DNA of 64,000 bases from Bradyrhizobium sp. S69 (GTDB lineage: Bacteria > Pseudomonadota > Alphaproteobacteria > Rhizobiales > Xanthobacteraceae). Below are positions 43,387 to 52,182 of this stretch, one piece after another. A program made the translations under genes and the position numbers. Under the pieces are notes generated by a model. That model had not been told where the DNA came from. It saw only the letters and a program-made list of their open reading frames with translations, and ran no database searches. Position 1 is the first letter of the stretch, and every line of letters begins with the position of its first letter. The stretch is from contig NZ_LMUK01000060.1 in NCBI RefSeq assembly GCF_009766005.1, forward strand, positions 245,589-309,588, written 5' to 3'.

Positions 43387-44496
43387 ATGAGAAAGAAGAG
43401 ATTTGCGGTCTTGGGCGGTGTCCTTCTCGCGGCGTCCGGGGTGGCGGCCTTCGCTACTTTTGCCGTTCCCGCCCAAAGGGCCTCTGCCCTGAGCGATCCG
43501 AGACTAGAACTACCGATCGTCAACTTGGTGACGGCAGCGCGAGTTGCCGGAACCGAACGCGGCTTCACCGGCGTTGTGGGGGCGAGAGTGGAAAGCAATC
43601 TCGGTTTTCGCGTCGCCGGCAAGATCGTGGAACGGCTGGTGAATGTCGGTGAGCAGGTCAAAGCCGGGCAGCCGCTCATGCGGATCGACGAAACCGACCT
43701 TCGCCTCGCGCTTACTGCGAAGCGCAATGCCGTTGCCGCAGCGCGTGCATCTCTCGTTCAGACCGACGCGGACGAACAGCGATACGCGAAGTTGGTGAGC
43801 GACGGATGGGCTTCCCACCAGCGTTACGAGCAGGCAAAGGCAGCATCGGACACAGCCAAGGCGCAACTCGCCGCCGTCGAAGCCGACGCAGGGGTCGCCG
43901 AGAACCAGGCGAACTATTCCGTCCTGCTGGCAGACGCGGAGGGAACAGTCATGCAAACGCTTGGCGAGCCGGGACAAGTGGTCTCCGCCGGCCAGACCGT
44001 GGTTCGGCTTGCACAGTCCGGTCCTCGCGAAGCTGTGGTCGCGCTTCCCGAAACAATGCGGCCGGCGATCGGCTCGCTCGCCGAGGCGAGCCTGTATGGG
44101 AGCGATGGGCGTCGCTTTACTGCGCATCTCCGGCAGTTGTCGGATTCCGCCGATGTCCAGACCCGTACCTACGAGGCCCGCTATGTGCTCGACGGTGAGG
44201 CCGCGGCGGCACCTCTTGGCGCAACGGTCACCATTCGGCTTGCAAGCCAGGAGACACAGCCGGAAGTCCAGGTGCCGCTGGGAGCCGTGCTCGATGACGG
44301 CCGAAAGACCGGCGTTTGGGTCTTCGACAGCGGCACCTCGGCCGTACGCTTTCAGTCCATCAAGCTTGTGCGTGTGACCAGCGAATCCGCCGTGATCTCC
44401 GGGCTGAGCTCTGGTGATTCCGTTGTTTCGCTCGGCGCTCATCTCCTGCAGGAGGGCGCTCGCGTCAGGACTGCGTCTGAAAGCAGGGGAAACTAA
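43387..44496 (+). CDS. RND efflux periplasmic adaptor subunit (HlyD/AcrA-like)
   Basis: This 369-residue membrane-fusion protein has an N-terminal export/anchor segment (FAVLGGVLLAASGVAAFATFAV), a lipoyl half (GRVGEQVKAGQPLMRIDETD-like: LVNVGEQVKAGQPLMRID) and an alpha-hairpin with alternating Ala/Glu/Gln (about 110-165). The closing lipoyl segment is GTVMQTLGEPGQVVSAGQTV, followed by beta-barrel segments. ATG 43387 is chosen with AGGAG six bases upstream. It heads an operon with the NTF2-like gene and the RND permease, below TetR operator 2. Confidence 0.92.
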   Translation: MRKKRFAVLGGVLLAASGVAAFATFAVPAQRASALSDPRLELPIVNLVTAARVAGTERGFTGVVGARVESNLGFRVAGKIVERLVNVGEQVKAGQPLMRIDETDLRLALTAKRNAVAAARASLVQTDADEQRYAKLVSDGWASHQRYEQAKAASDTAKAQLAAVEADAGVAENQANYSVLLADAEGTVMQTLGEPGQVVSAGQTVVRLAQSGPREAVVALPETMRPAIGSLAEASLYGSDGRRFTAHLRQLSDSADVQTRTYEARYVLDGEAAAAPLGATVTIRLASQETQPEVQVPLGAVLDDGRKTGVWVFDSGTSAVRFQSIKLVRVTSESAVISGLSSGDSVVSLGAHLLQEGARVRTASESRGN

Positions 44497-44536
44497 TTAG
44501 CTTCAATCTTTCCGCGATCACCGTTGGAGAAGTCCA

Positions 44537-44995
44537 ATGCTGTACAGTTACATTGTCAAGAAAGAGATCCGAAAGACCTTCGACCACGTCAACAACCACC
44601 GCTGGGATGAAGCGGTGAAGGCAGTCGCGCCGCATGTCTATCACCGCGTTTCCGGCGCCCACGCGCTTGGCGGTGAGCGCCACGACAAAAAAGCCATGCG
44701 CCGCTGGTTCGAGCGCCTCGGACGCGTCCTTCCCAATCTCCATCTCACCGTCAACAAGATCTGGGTGAAGGGCTGGCCGTGGCACACCACCGTGTTTGTT
44801 CAGTGGGACGGCGCCGCATCGCTGCTCCACGGCGACGCGTCGTACACCAACCGTGGTCTCCACGTGTTCACCCTGCGGTGGGGTAGAGTCCATGCACTCG
44901 AGGAATTTCAAGATTCACAAGCAGCGGCCCGTGGGCTTGCCGCTCAAGCGGCAGCTGGCCTCAAAGAAGCTGCCGCCGAACCCATCGTAAGTTAG
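44537..44995 (+). CDS. SnoaL/NTF2-like protein, unknown function
   Basis: This 152-residue protein has the SnoaL-like cone fold pattern: an N-terminal helix (YSYIVKKEIRKTFDHVNNHR), then YHRVSGAHALGGERHDKKA and MRRWFERLGRVLPNLHLTV, and beta strands WPWHTTVFVQWDG and HVFTLRWGRVHAL. Such folds serve as small enzymes or ligand-binding proteins. It lies between the adaptor and permease genes of the RND operon, an unusual position, and may modify or sequester the pump substrate. That role is only inferred. Confidence 0.75.
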   Translation: MLYSYIVKKEIRKTFDHVNNHRWDEAVKAVAPHVYHRVSGAHALGGERHDKKAMRRWFERLGRVLPNLHLTVNKIWVKGWPWHTTVFVQWDGAASLLHGDASYTNRGLHVFTLRWGRVHALEEFQDSQAAARGLAAQAAAGLKEAAAEPIVS

Positions 44996-45110
44996 CAGAA
45001 GCGCAGTCAGAGGCCCGCGTTCTTTAGGTTAGCGCGGTTCACTCGGCGCCGACCTGCTGCAGGAACGGCGTGAGCGCTAGGACGAACGTCGAGGAAATAG
45101 GAGTGGCCAC

Positions 45111-48100
45111 ATGATGAATTTCAATCTTTCCGCGATCGCAGTCCGCGAACGGGCCGTCACCCTGTTCTTCATCCTCCTGCTGGCGGCCGCAGGCGCTTAT
45201 GCCTTCCTCAAGCTCGGGCGGGCCGAGGACCCCTCCTTCACGATCAAGACCCTGACGGTCACGACGGTATGGCCAGGCGCGACGGCGCGCGAGATGCAGG
45301 ACCAAGTCGCCGAACCGCTGGAGAAGCGGATTCAGGAGCTGACCTGGTACGACCGGGTGGAGACGACCACACGGCCGGGTTATGCTTACATGACCGTTAC
45401 GCTGAAGGACAAAACGCCGCCATCCGTCGTGCAGGAGGAGTTCTACCAGGCCCGCAAGAAGCTCGGGGATGAAGCGCGCAAGCTGCCGTCCGGTGTGCTC
45501 GGCCCCTTCGTCAATGACGAATATTCCGACGTGAGCTTCGCCCTTTATGCCCTCAAGGCGAATGGCATGCCGATGCGGGAGCTCGCCAGGCAAGCCGAGG
45601 CCATTCGCCAGGATCTCCTGCACGTGCCCGGCGTCAAGAAGATCAACATCCTCGGTGAACGTCCCGAACAGATATTCATCGAGTTTTCCTATCCCAGACT
45701 GGCAACCCTCGGCGTGTCGGCGCAGGATATTGTCGCCGCCTTGCAGCGGCAGAACACCGTCACACCGGCAGGCTCGATCGACACCAAGGGGCCGCAGGTT
45801 TTCATCCGGGTCGATGGCGCTTATGACAGCGTCCAGGCGATCGCCGACACGCCGATCGTCGCTGCCGGGCGGACGCTGAAACTCTCCGACATCGCATTAG
45901 TCCGTCGCGGTTACGAGGATCCTCCCACTTACCTCATCCGACACCAGGGTGAGCCTGCCATCATGCTCGCGGCGGTGATGCAAGAGGGCTGGAATGGCCT
46001 CGCGCTCGGCAAGGCGCTGGAGGAGAGGTCCGCAGCGATCTCCCGGACGCTGCCACTTGGGATGTCTCTGGCCAAGGTCAGCGACCAGGCCGTCAACATC
46101 ACCTCGGCGGTCGACGAATTCATGATGAAGTTTGCGATGGCACTCGGCGTGGTGCTGCTGGTGAGCCTGCTCAGCCTCGGCTGGCGCGTCGGCATCGTGG
46201 TCGCGGCTGCCGTTCCTTTGACGCTTGCCGTCGTGTTCCTCATCATGCTGGAGACTGGCCGGTTCTTCGACCGCATCACACTCGGCGCCCTCATCCTGGC
46301 GCTTGGCCTTCTCGTGGACGACGCCATCATCGCCATCGAGGTGATGGTGGTGAAAATGGAAGAGGGCATGGACCGCATCCGGGCGGCGGCCTATGCGTGG
46401 AGCCACACTGCAGCACCGATGCTGTCGGGAACACTCGTGACGATCGCCGGCTTCCTGCCGGTGGGCTTTGCGCGTTCGACGGCCGGCGAATACGCCGGCA
46501 ACATCTTCTGGGTCGTGGGGTTCGCGCTCATTGTCTCCTGGATCGTCGCGGTGGTCTTCACGCCCTATCTGGGCGTCAAGATGCTGCCCGCGATCAAACC
46601 GATCGAAGGTGGTCACCACGCGATTTACGGTACGCCAAACTATCGGCGCCTGCGCGCGCTCATTATCTTCGCAGTGCGCCACAAGTTCGTAACCTGCGGC
46701 ATCGTCGCCGTCGCTTTCGCGCTGTCGGGTGTCGGCATGGGCGCCGTCAAACAACAGTTCTTCCCGACCTCCGACCGTCCCGAAGTGCTGGTGGAAGTTC
46801 GTCTGCCGGAAGGCACCAGCATTGAGACGACCACCGCCGCAGCCGAGAAGCTCGAGCGGTGGCTGCACGATCAGCCCGAGGCCAAGATCGTCACGAGCTA
46901 CATCGGTCAGGGCGCTCCCCGCTTCTTCTTCGCGATGGCGCCGGAACTGCCTGACCCGGCCTTCGCCAAGATCGTCGTGCTGACGCCGGATGCAGAGGCG
47001 CGCGAAGATCTGAAGCACCGGCTCCGACAGGCGGTGTCACAGGGGCTCGCACCTGAGGCCAATGTGCGCGTCACGCAGCTTGTGTTCGGACCCTACACGC
47101 CATTCCCTGTCGAGTTTCGGGTCATGGGGCCCGATCCGGCGGAATTGTACGCCATCTCTAAAAAAGCGCTCGGTATCATGCGTGGCGTTCCCGATGTGCG
47201 CCAGGCGAACCGCGACTGGGGTGATCGCACGCCCGTGCTCCGCTTCATCCCGGATCAGGATCGACTGAACCTCATCGGCCTTTCGCCAGCGGAGGTGGGC
47301 CGGCAACTCCAGTTCCTTCTCACTGGCATCACCGTTACGCAGGTCCGCGAGGACATTCGCAATGTCCCCATCGTGGCGCGCAGCGCCGGTGGCGAGCGGC
47401 TGGATCCGTCGCGTCTCGCGGATTTCTCATTGATGAGCAGGGACGGCCGCGCGGTTCCGCTCGACCAGGTCGGCCATTCGGAAGTCCGACTTGAAGAGCC
47501 TATAATGAAGCGTCGCGATCGCACCCCCGTCGTAACGATCAGGTCGGACATCAATGAGGCGACCCAGCCTCCGGAGGTCTCCAAGGAGATCAAGACGGCT
47601 CTTCAACCGCTGATCGCGTCCCTGCCGGCCGGCTATCGTATCGAATTGGGCGGATCGATCGAGGAAGCAACCAAGGCCAACGATGCGTTGGCGACGATCT
47701 TTCCCGCCATGATTGCCGCCATGCTGATCGTCATCATGCTGCAGGTTCGATCTTTCTCGACGATGGCCATGGTCGTGCTGACGGGACCGCTCGGCCTCGT
47801 CGGCGTCGTACCGATGTTGCTCACCTTTAACCAGCCCTTCGGATTCAACGCCATTCTGGGCCTGATAGGACTGGCGGGCATCCTGATGCGCAATACGCTG
47901 ATCCTGACTGAACAAATCAAGGAGAACCGTGCTGCTGGCCTTGATGACTATCACGCCGTCATCGAAGCCACGGTGCAACGCACGAGGCCCGTGATCCTGA
48001 CCGCGCTTGCTGCCGTGCTGGCCTTCATCCCCCTCACGCATTCCGTGTTCTGGGGATCGATGGCCTATACGCTGATTGGCGGCACGGCGGTCGGAACGGT

Positions 48101-48224
48101 CTTGATTCTGCTCTTCCTTCCCGCACTTTATGCTGCGTGGTTTCGGATCAAGCCGACTGCAGATCAGGTCCATCAGAATTCGACAGAGGAACCGGAATTA
48201 CGACCAGCATTGGCTGCTGAGTAG
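45111..48224 (+). CDS. RND efflux transporter permease (AcrB-type)
   Basis: This 1037-residue inner-membrane pump has the RND plan with proton-relay acids in LGLLVDDAIIAIEVM (TM4). Further conserved segments are GRAEDPSFTIKTLTVTTVWPG near the N-terminus, SDRPEVLVEVRLPEGTS after the central helices and LIGLAGILMRNTLILTEQI near the end. The GRAEDP motif places it in a branch separate from the HAE1 pump at 9.8 kb. GGAG precedes the ATG. It follows the adaptor and NTF2-like genes in one operon. The next gene is a tetR fragment 16 bases away. Confidence 0.94.
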   Translation: MMNFNLSAIAVRERAVTLFFILLLAAAGAYAFLKLGRAEDPSFTIKTLTVTTVWPGATAREMQDQVAEPLEKRIQELTWYDRVETTTRPGYAYMTVTLKDKTPPSVVQEEFYQARKKLGDEARKLPSGVLGPFVNDEYSDVSFALYALKANGMPMRELARQAEAIRQDLLHVPGVKKINILGERPEQIFIEFSYPRLATLGVSAQDIVAALQRQNTVTPAGSIDTKGPQVFIRVDGAYDSVQAIADTPIVAAGRTLKLSDIALVRRGYEDPPTYLIRHQGEPAIMLAAVMQEGWNGLALGKALEERSAAISRTLPLGMSLAKVSDQAVNITSAVDEFMMKFAMALGVVLLVSLLSLGWRVGIVVAAAVPLTLAVVFLIMLETGRFFDRITLGALILALGLLVDDAIIAIEVMVVKMEEGMDRIRAAAYAWSHTAAPMLSGTLVTIAGFLPVGFARSTAGEYAGNIFWVVGFALIVSWIVAVVFTPYLGVKMLPAIKPIEGGHHAIYGTPNYRRLRALIIFAVRHKFVTCGIVAVAFALSGVGMGAVKQQFFPTSDRPEVLVEVRLPEGTSIETTTAAAEKLERWLHDQPEAKIVTSYIGQGAPRFFFAMAPELPDPAFAKIVVLTPDAEAREDLKHRLRQAVSQGLAPEANVRVTQLVFGPYTPFPVEFRVMGPDPAELYAISKKALGIMRGVPDVRQANRDWGDRTPVLRFIPDQDRLNLIGLSPAEVGRQLQFLLTGITVTQVREDIRNVPIVARSAGGERLDPSRLADFSLMSRDGRAVPLDQVGHSEVRLEEPIMKRRDRTPVVTIRSDINEATQPPEVSKEIKTALQPLIASLPAGYRIELGGSIEEATKANDALATIFPAMIAAMLIVIMLQVRSFSTMAMVVLTGPLGLVGVVPMLLTFNQPFGFNAILGLIGLAGILMRNTLILTEQIKENRAAGLDDYHAVIEATVQRTRPVILTALAAVLAFIPLTHSVFWGSMAYTLIGGTAVGTVLILLFLPALYAAWFRIKPTADQVHQNSTEEPELRPALAAE

Positions 48225-48239
48225 AGCTCCGTCAATTCG

Positions 48240-48437
48240 ATGAACCGTCCGGTCCGAACGGGAAAAGATTCCGACGAGGCCCGCGGGAGGATACTGGACG
48301 CAGCGGAGGAGCAGTTTCGCCGCGTGGGTTACCATAGGACCTCGGTGGCCGACATCGCCGCTCAACTCGGCATGAGCCCGGCCAACATCTACCGTTTCTT
48401 TCCCTCAGACCGTTTCTTTCCCTCAGGGTTACGGTGA
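48240..48437 (+). pseudogene. TetR regulator gene fragment truncated beside an IS110-type element
   Basis: Residues 14-56 are a normal TetR N-terminus (ARGRILDAAEEQFRRVGYHR, then TSVADIAAQLGMSPANIYRFF). The coding sequence then runs into an 18-base tandem duplication (48391-48408 and 48409-48426, ACCGTTTCTTTCCCTCAG) and stops at 48437, where the insertion element begins. No TetR C-terminal half can be found beyond the element. The gene is therefore broken and should make at most a 65-residue DNA-binding fragment without the ligand domain. It was the last gene of the RND operon. Confidence 0.88.
48391..48426. repeat. 18-bp perfect tandem duplication at the tetR/IS junction
   Basis: ACCGTTTCTTTCCCTCAG occurs twice head-to-tail (48391-48408, 48409-48426) immediately before the insertion element. 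It is in frame with the tetR fragment. Confidence 0.9.
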
Positions 48438-48442
48438 TGGGG

Positions 48443-49864
48443 TGGACGGCGCCCCGACCGGCATCGATGTGCCAAGATGGTCGTTGTCACAACCCATCTG
48501 AGGAGAGCCGTCCATGGGCAAGTCTATCAAGAATCTGTCGTCTGTCACGATCGTCGGGCTCGACATCGCCAAGAATGTCTTTCAGGTGCATGGCGTCGAT
48601 GCCGGAGGGGCTTTGGTGGTCGCCAAGGCGGTTCGGCGCGGGCAGTTGTTGAGCTTTTTCGCTTCGCTGCCGCCATGCGTGGTGGGAATCGAAGCGTGCA
48701 GTTCGGCGCACCACTGGGCGCGCTCGTTGATCGCCCTCGGCCATCAGGTCAAGTTGATCCCGCCGGCGTATGTGAAGCCGTATGTCAGGCGCAACAAGAA
48801 CGACGCGGTCGATGCGGCGGCGATCTGCGAAGCGGTCGGGCGGCCGAACATGCGTTTCGTGCCCGTTCGCAGCGTCGAGAACCAGGCGCAACTGATGCGC
48901 CATCGCGCCCGCGAACTTCTGTCGGGCCATCGGACGCGCATGCTCAACGCGCTACGCGGCCATCTGGGCGAGATTGGCGTCGTGGCGTCGCAGGGCGTGC
49001 AGAATGCTTATGCGCTTAAGCGACTCCTTGCCGACGGATGCGATGACAACGGCGAAGTCATTGTGCCCGATTGCGTGCGTCAGGCCCTGGCGCCGCTGGT
49101 TCATCAAATCGATGCGATCGACGCCGAGATCGCGGCGATCGACGAGGAGATCAAGACGCTGGTCAAGGCTGACGAGATCGCGCGGCGGCTGATGACGATC
49201 CCCGGCGTCGGCCCGCTCACCGCGCAGGCGATTGTCGCTACCGTGCGGGAGACGAGCGCTTTCGCTAGCGGCCGGGAGTTTGCCGCCTTCCTCGGCCTGA
49301 CGCCGCGCCAAAGTTCGACCGGCGGCAAGGAGCGGCTCGGGCGCATCACCAAGATGGGCGATCGTTACTTGCGCAAACTGCTCGTCGTCGGGGCCTGCGC
49401 GACGCTTTGTCATCGCAAGGGGCACAATGACGCGCTGCGCATGTGGGCCGATCGATTGCTGGCGCGCAAGGCCGTCAAATATAAGTTCAAGCTGACAGCT
49501 GTCGCATTGGCCAACAAGGTCGCGCGCATCGTCTTCGCGTTGATGACGCGCGGCGGCGAATACAACGAACTGCCGATCGCCGCTTAAAGAAGGCTATCAA
49601 TAAGAGTTCCTCGCCGCGCGTCCCTGGATTCCGGCGAAACATAATCGAGGGTGACCAAGGGGTGATGTGAACCAACGGATAAGGCTCGGAAGCCAGATGC
49701 ACTGTCGGCACCCAATCGCGTGCGATACGGTGATTGAGGCAAAGAGCCAAGCGGACGAATCATCAGGGCCAGAGGGTCTCAACCCCTCGCAAACAGGCCG
49801 AAGACATGACCGCACCCGAGAGTTCGCAGAACCGCAGGACACCCTTGACAAGGGGCGCCGTCCA
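48443..49864 (+). mobile_element. IS110 family (IS1111-type) insertion sequence
   Basis: A 13-base inverted pair brackets the transposase: TGGACGGCGCCCC at 48443-48455 and its complement GGGGCGCCGTCCA at 49852-49864. Subterminal inverted repeats are the mark of the IS1111 subgroup, so the true ends lie a few bases outside these coordinates. The element is about 1.43 kb. The 3' non-coding part (49588-49851) is about 260 bases. In IS110-type elements one non-coding end encodes the bridge RNA; which end does so here cannot be seen by eye. Confidence 0.88.
48514..49587 (+). CDS. IS110 family transposase
   Basis: This 357-residue DEDD transposase has a RuvC-like N-terminal domain with VGLDIAKNVFQVHG (first Asp), VGIEACSSAHHWAR (Glu), and KNDAVDAAAICEA (DxxD). 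Its C-terminal IS116/IS110/IS902 domain has MTIPGVGPLTAQAIVATV and FLGLTPRQSSTGGKERLG with the serine region. It is full length for the family and looks intact. GAGGAG lies upstream of ATG 48514. Confidence 0.95.
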   Translation: MGKSIKNLSSVTIVGLDIAKNVFQVHGVDAGGALVVAKAVRRGQLLSFFASLPPCVVGIEACSSAHHWARSLIALGHQVKLIPPAYVKPYVRRNKNDAVDAAAICEAVGRPNMRFVPVRSVENQAQLMRHRARELLSGHRTRMLNALRGHLGEIGVVASQGVQNAYALKRLLADGCDDNGEVIVPDCVRQALAPLVHQIDAIDAEIAAIDEEIKTLVKADEIARRLMTIPGVGPLTAQAIVATVRETSAFASGREFAAFLGLTPRQSSTGGKERLGRITKMGDRYLRKLLVVGACATLCHRKGHNDALRMWADRLLARKAVKYKFKLTAVALANKVARIVFALMTRGGEYNELPIAA

Positions 49865-49869
49865 GACAT

Positions 49870-49950
49870 GACAGTGCACTAAACTAACAAATTGCTCGGC
49901 TGTCCCAAGCACGCCGACGGCGTCATGCCAGCATAATTTAGTGCGCTGTC
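49870..49950. repeat. Inverted repeat GACAG(T/C)GCACTAAA flanking 53 bases beside the IS
   Basis: GACAGTGCACTAAA at 49870-49883 and TTTAGTGCGCTGTC at 49937-49950 are inverted with one mismatch. They lie just past the right end of the IS110-type element and may be an end or scar of another mobile sequence. Confidence 0.6.
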
Positions 49951-50230
49951 GCCGTAGTTCGTCGCGCGTGGAATGAAGTCGCAATGGAATGGCCGATTGC
50001 GCCTTCGGCTGATCCCCGCCCTACGGGCCTGCACGGATTTGGGGCGTTGGCCCAGCCGCTTCCGGAAGGCTGACCGCGTGCCGCCGTCGGGCTGGCCGGA
50101 CCGGCTTTTCCGCGGTATCGGGTGATACCAGCCATAGCATTTTCGGGATGGTGCGGAGGCCCGGGACGCGATAGGCGAAAGGAAGGTAAAACCTGACGCA
50201 AGAAACGTGAAGCGCTCCCCGGAGGAAACC
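49951..50230. other. Intergenic region upstream of the FMN dehydrogenase gene
   Basis: No conserved ORF is recognisable. One minus-strand frame is open across most of it but has no domain or codon pattern I trust. The last 20 bases carry the ribosome site GGAGGAAACC of the next gene. Confidence 0.4.
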
Positions 50231-51364
50231 ATGAACGACGCGACCCCGATGCGATCACCGGCCCTGGCCCAGCTCGCCGCCAGCCGTGAAGAGTTCCAGA
50301 ACCTTCACGAATTCGTTCGCAAGGCGCGGGCCAATCTCAACCAGAATGCCTGGGACTACATCGTGGGCGCCGCCGAGACCGAGACCACCATGCGACGCAA
50401 CCGCATGGCGCTGGACGAGATCGCGTTCCGGCCGCGCGTATTGCGTGATGTGTCGAGGGTCGATGCCACGGTCGAGCAATTCGGCCGCAAGATGCGGCTT
50501 CCGGTGATGATCGCACCGGTCGGCGCGCTCGAAATCTTCGACCCCGAGGGTGCTGCCGCGGTGGTGCGGGCGACCGGCAGGTTCGGCATCGCGCATATGC
50601 TGAGTTCGGTGTCCGGGCCCGGCCTCGAGAAGGTCGCCGAGGCCGCACCCGACGCCTTGCGTATCTACCAGCTTTATGTCCGCGGCGACGACGCTTTTGT
50701 CGAAGACAGCGTCGCCAGAGCGATTGCCAAGGGCTACACGGCGTTCTGCCTGACCGTCGACACCGCGCATTACAGCCGGCGCGAGCGCGACATCGCCAAA
50801 CGTTATGTCCGCGCCACGCGCCTGCGCGTCAGCGGCGGCGACTTCCAGATGGGGCTGAACTGGAAGACGGTGAAGCTGATCAAGGACAAATACAAGATAC
50901 CGCTGATCATCAAGGGCATCGCGACATCAGAAGACGCGGAGATCGCGATCGATCACGGCGTCGAGTGGATCTATGTGTCGAATCACGGCGGACGTCAGCT
51001 CGATCACGGCCGCGGCTCGATGCATGTGCTGCCGGAGATCGTCGAAGCGGTGCGCGGCCGCGCCAAGATCATGGTCGATGGTGGCATCTGCCGCGGCACC
51101 GATGTGGTCAAGGCGATCGCCGCCGGCGCCAACATCGTCGGCCTCGGCCGCTTGCAATGCTGGGCGCTTGCGGCGGGCGGTGAAGCCGGCGTCGAGCGGA
51201 TGCTGGAGCTCTTGGAAGACGAAGTGATCCGGACGCTCGGGCTGCTCGGCGCCACCTCGTTCGCCGGCGTCGACAAATCCAGCCTGCACACGGCCACCGC
51301 GACCAATCTGCCCAGCGTGTTCAGCGCCTATCCGCTGCTGGACATCGAGCCCTATCGCTACTGA
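50231..51364 (+). CDS. FMN-dependent alpha-hydroxy-acid oxidase/dehydrogenase (lactate 2-monooxygenase/LldD-like)
   Basis: This 377-residue TIM-barrel flavoenzyme oxidises a 2-hydroxy acid to the 2-oxo acid. The FMN and substrate sites are visible: MIAPVGALEIFDPEGAAAVV, IYQLYVRGDD, the active-site YVSNHGGRQLDHGRGSM (catalytic His followed by Gly-Gly-Arg) and IMVDGGICRGTDVVKAIAAGAN. GGAGGAAACC precedes ATG 50231; an upstream ATG (50207) is rejected because the ribosome site lies downstream of it. The substrate may be lactate, glycolate or mandelate; sequence does not decide. A HAD phosphatase gene follows after 14 bases. Confidence 0.9.
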   Translation: MNDATPMRSPALAQLAASREEFQNLHEFVRKARANLNQNAWDYIVGAAETETTMRRNRMALDEIAFRPRVLRDVSRVDATVEQFGRKMRLPVMIAPVGALEIFDPEGAAAVVRATGRFGIAHMLSSVSGPGLEKVAEAAPDALRIYQLYVRGDDAFVEDSVARAIAKGYTAFCLTVDTAHYSRRERDIAKRYVRATRLRVSGGDFQMGLNWKTVKLIKDKYKIPLIIKGIATSEDAEIAIDHGVEWIYVSNHGGRQLDHGRGSMHVLPEIVEAVRGRAKIMVDGGICRGTDVVKAIAAGANIVGLGRLQCWALAAGGEAGVERMLELLEDEVIRTLGLLGATSFAGVDKSSLHTATATNLPSVFSAYPLLDIEPYRY

Positions 51365-51378
51365 CGGCATCGTCGCCG

Positions 51379-52008
51379 ATGACCACGCCCCTGCTCACCC
51401 CCGGCTCCGCCGACGCGCTGCTGTTCGATCTCGGCCGCGTGGTCATCAATGTCGACTTCAACCGGACGCTGGCGTGCTGGGCCGGGCACGCCGGCCGCAC
51501 GCTGGCGGATCTGTCCGGGCGGTTTGGGCCGGACGAAACCTTCCGGCGTCATGAGACCGGCGAGGTCAGCGACGCCGAGTTCTTTGCGGCGCTGCGCAGG
51601 ACGCTCGGCGTCGACATCTCGGACGCCCAATTCCTGGAGGGCTGGAACGCGATCTTTGCCGGCGAGATGCCCGGGATGAACGCCCTGCTCGCACGTGCCG
51701 CCGACAGACTGCCGCTGTATGCCTTCTCCAACACCAACCAGCCGCACATCGAACATTTCTCCAAAACCTACGCCGACATCCTCGGCCATTTTCGCGAAAT
51801 CTTTCTTTCCTCCACGATCGGGCTTCGAAAACCCGACGCCCCCGCCTATGATCATGTCGTGAAGGCGATCGGGGTACCCGCGCAGCGCATCGTGTTTTTC
51901 GACGATCTCGCCGAGAATATCGAAGGCGCGCGGATGCGGGGCTTGACCGCCGTTCACGTCACTTCGCCCGATGACGTGGCGCGCGCGCTCACGGCGCTCG
52001 GGATTTAG
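51379..52008 (+). CDS. HAD family phosphatase (YihX-like)
   Basis: This 209-residue haloacid dehalogenase-type hydrolase has motif I FDLGRVVINVD, in which DxG replaces the more usual DxD, as in the YihX-like branch. Motif II is LYAFSNTNQ, the motif III Lys is in LRKPDAPAYDHV, and motif IV is VFFDDLAENIEGA. The substrate is not evident. It starts 14 bases after the FMN dehydrogenase stop and may be on the same transcript; phosphoglycolate is one reasonable guess given that neighbour, but nothing proves it. Confidence 0.87.
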   Translation: MTTPLLTPGSADALLFDLGRVVINVDFNRTLACWAGHAGRTLADLSGRFGPDETFRRHETGEVSDAEFFAALRRTLGVDISDAQFLEGWNAIFAGEMPGMNALLARAADRLPLYAFSNTNQPHIEHFSKTYADILGHFREIFLSSTIGLRKPDAPAYDHVVKAIGVPAQRIVFFDDLAENIEGARMRGLTAVHVTSPDDVARALTALGI

Positions 52009-52060
52009 AGATTTGGAATTTAGTCTGACGGAAATAAATTGCTAAAATCGATCTGAATTC

Positions 52061-52140
52061 GTCATTGCGAGGAGCGAAGCGACGAAGCAATCCAGTCTTA
52101 CTTCGTTGCCCTGGATTGCTTCGCTTCGCTCGCAATGACG
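52061..52140. repeat. Palindromic repeat (GTCATTGCGAG / CTCGCAATGAC family)
   Basis: GTCATTGCGAGGAGCGAAGC and GCTTCGCTCGCAATGAC are outer arms, GAAGCAATCCAG and CTGGATTGCTTC inner arms. Close copy of 20801-20880. It sits upstream of moeA. Confidence 0.88.
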
Positions 52141-52182
52141 AACAAAGAAGTCACGAGTTACGGAAATTCAGGAGCATTTACT

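Noticed and set aside
49951..50232. Minus-strand ORF upstream of the FMN dehydrogenase
   Set aside because: Basic, Arg-rich translation without a domain; no support beyond openness.
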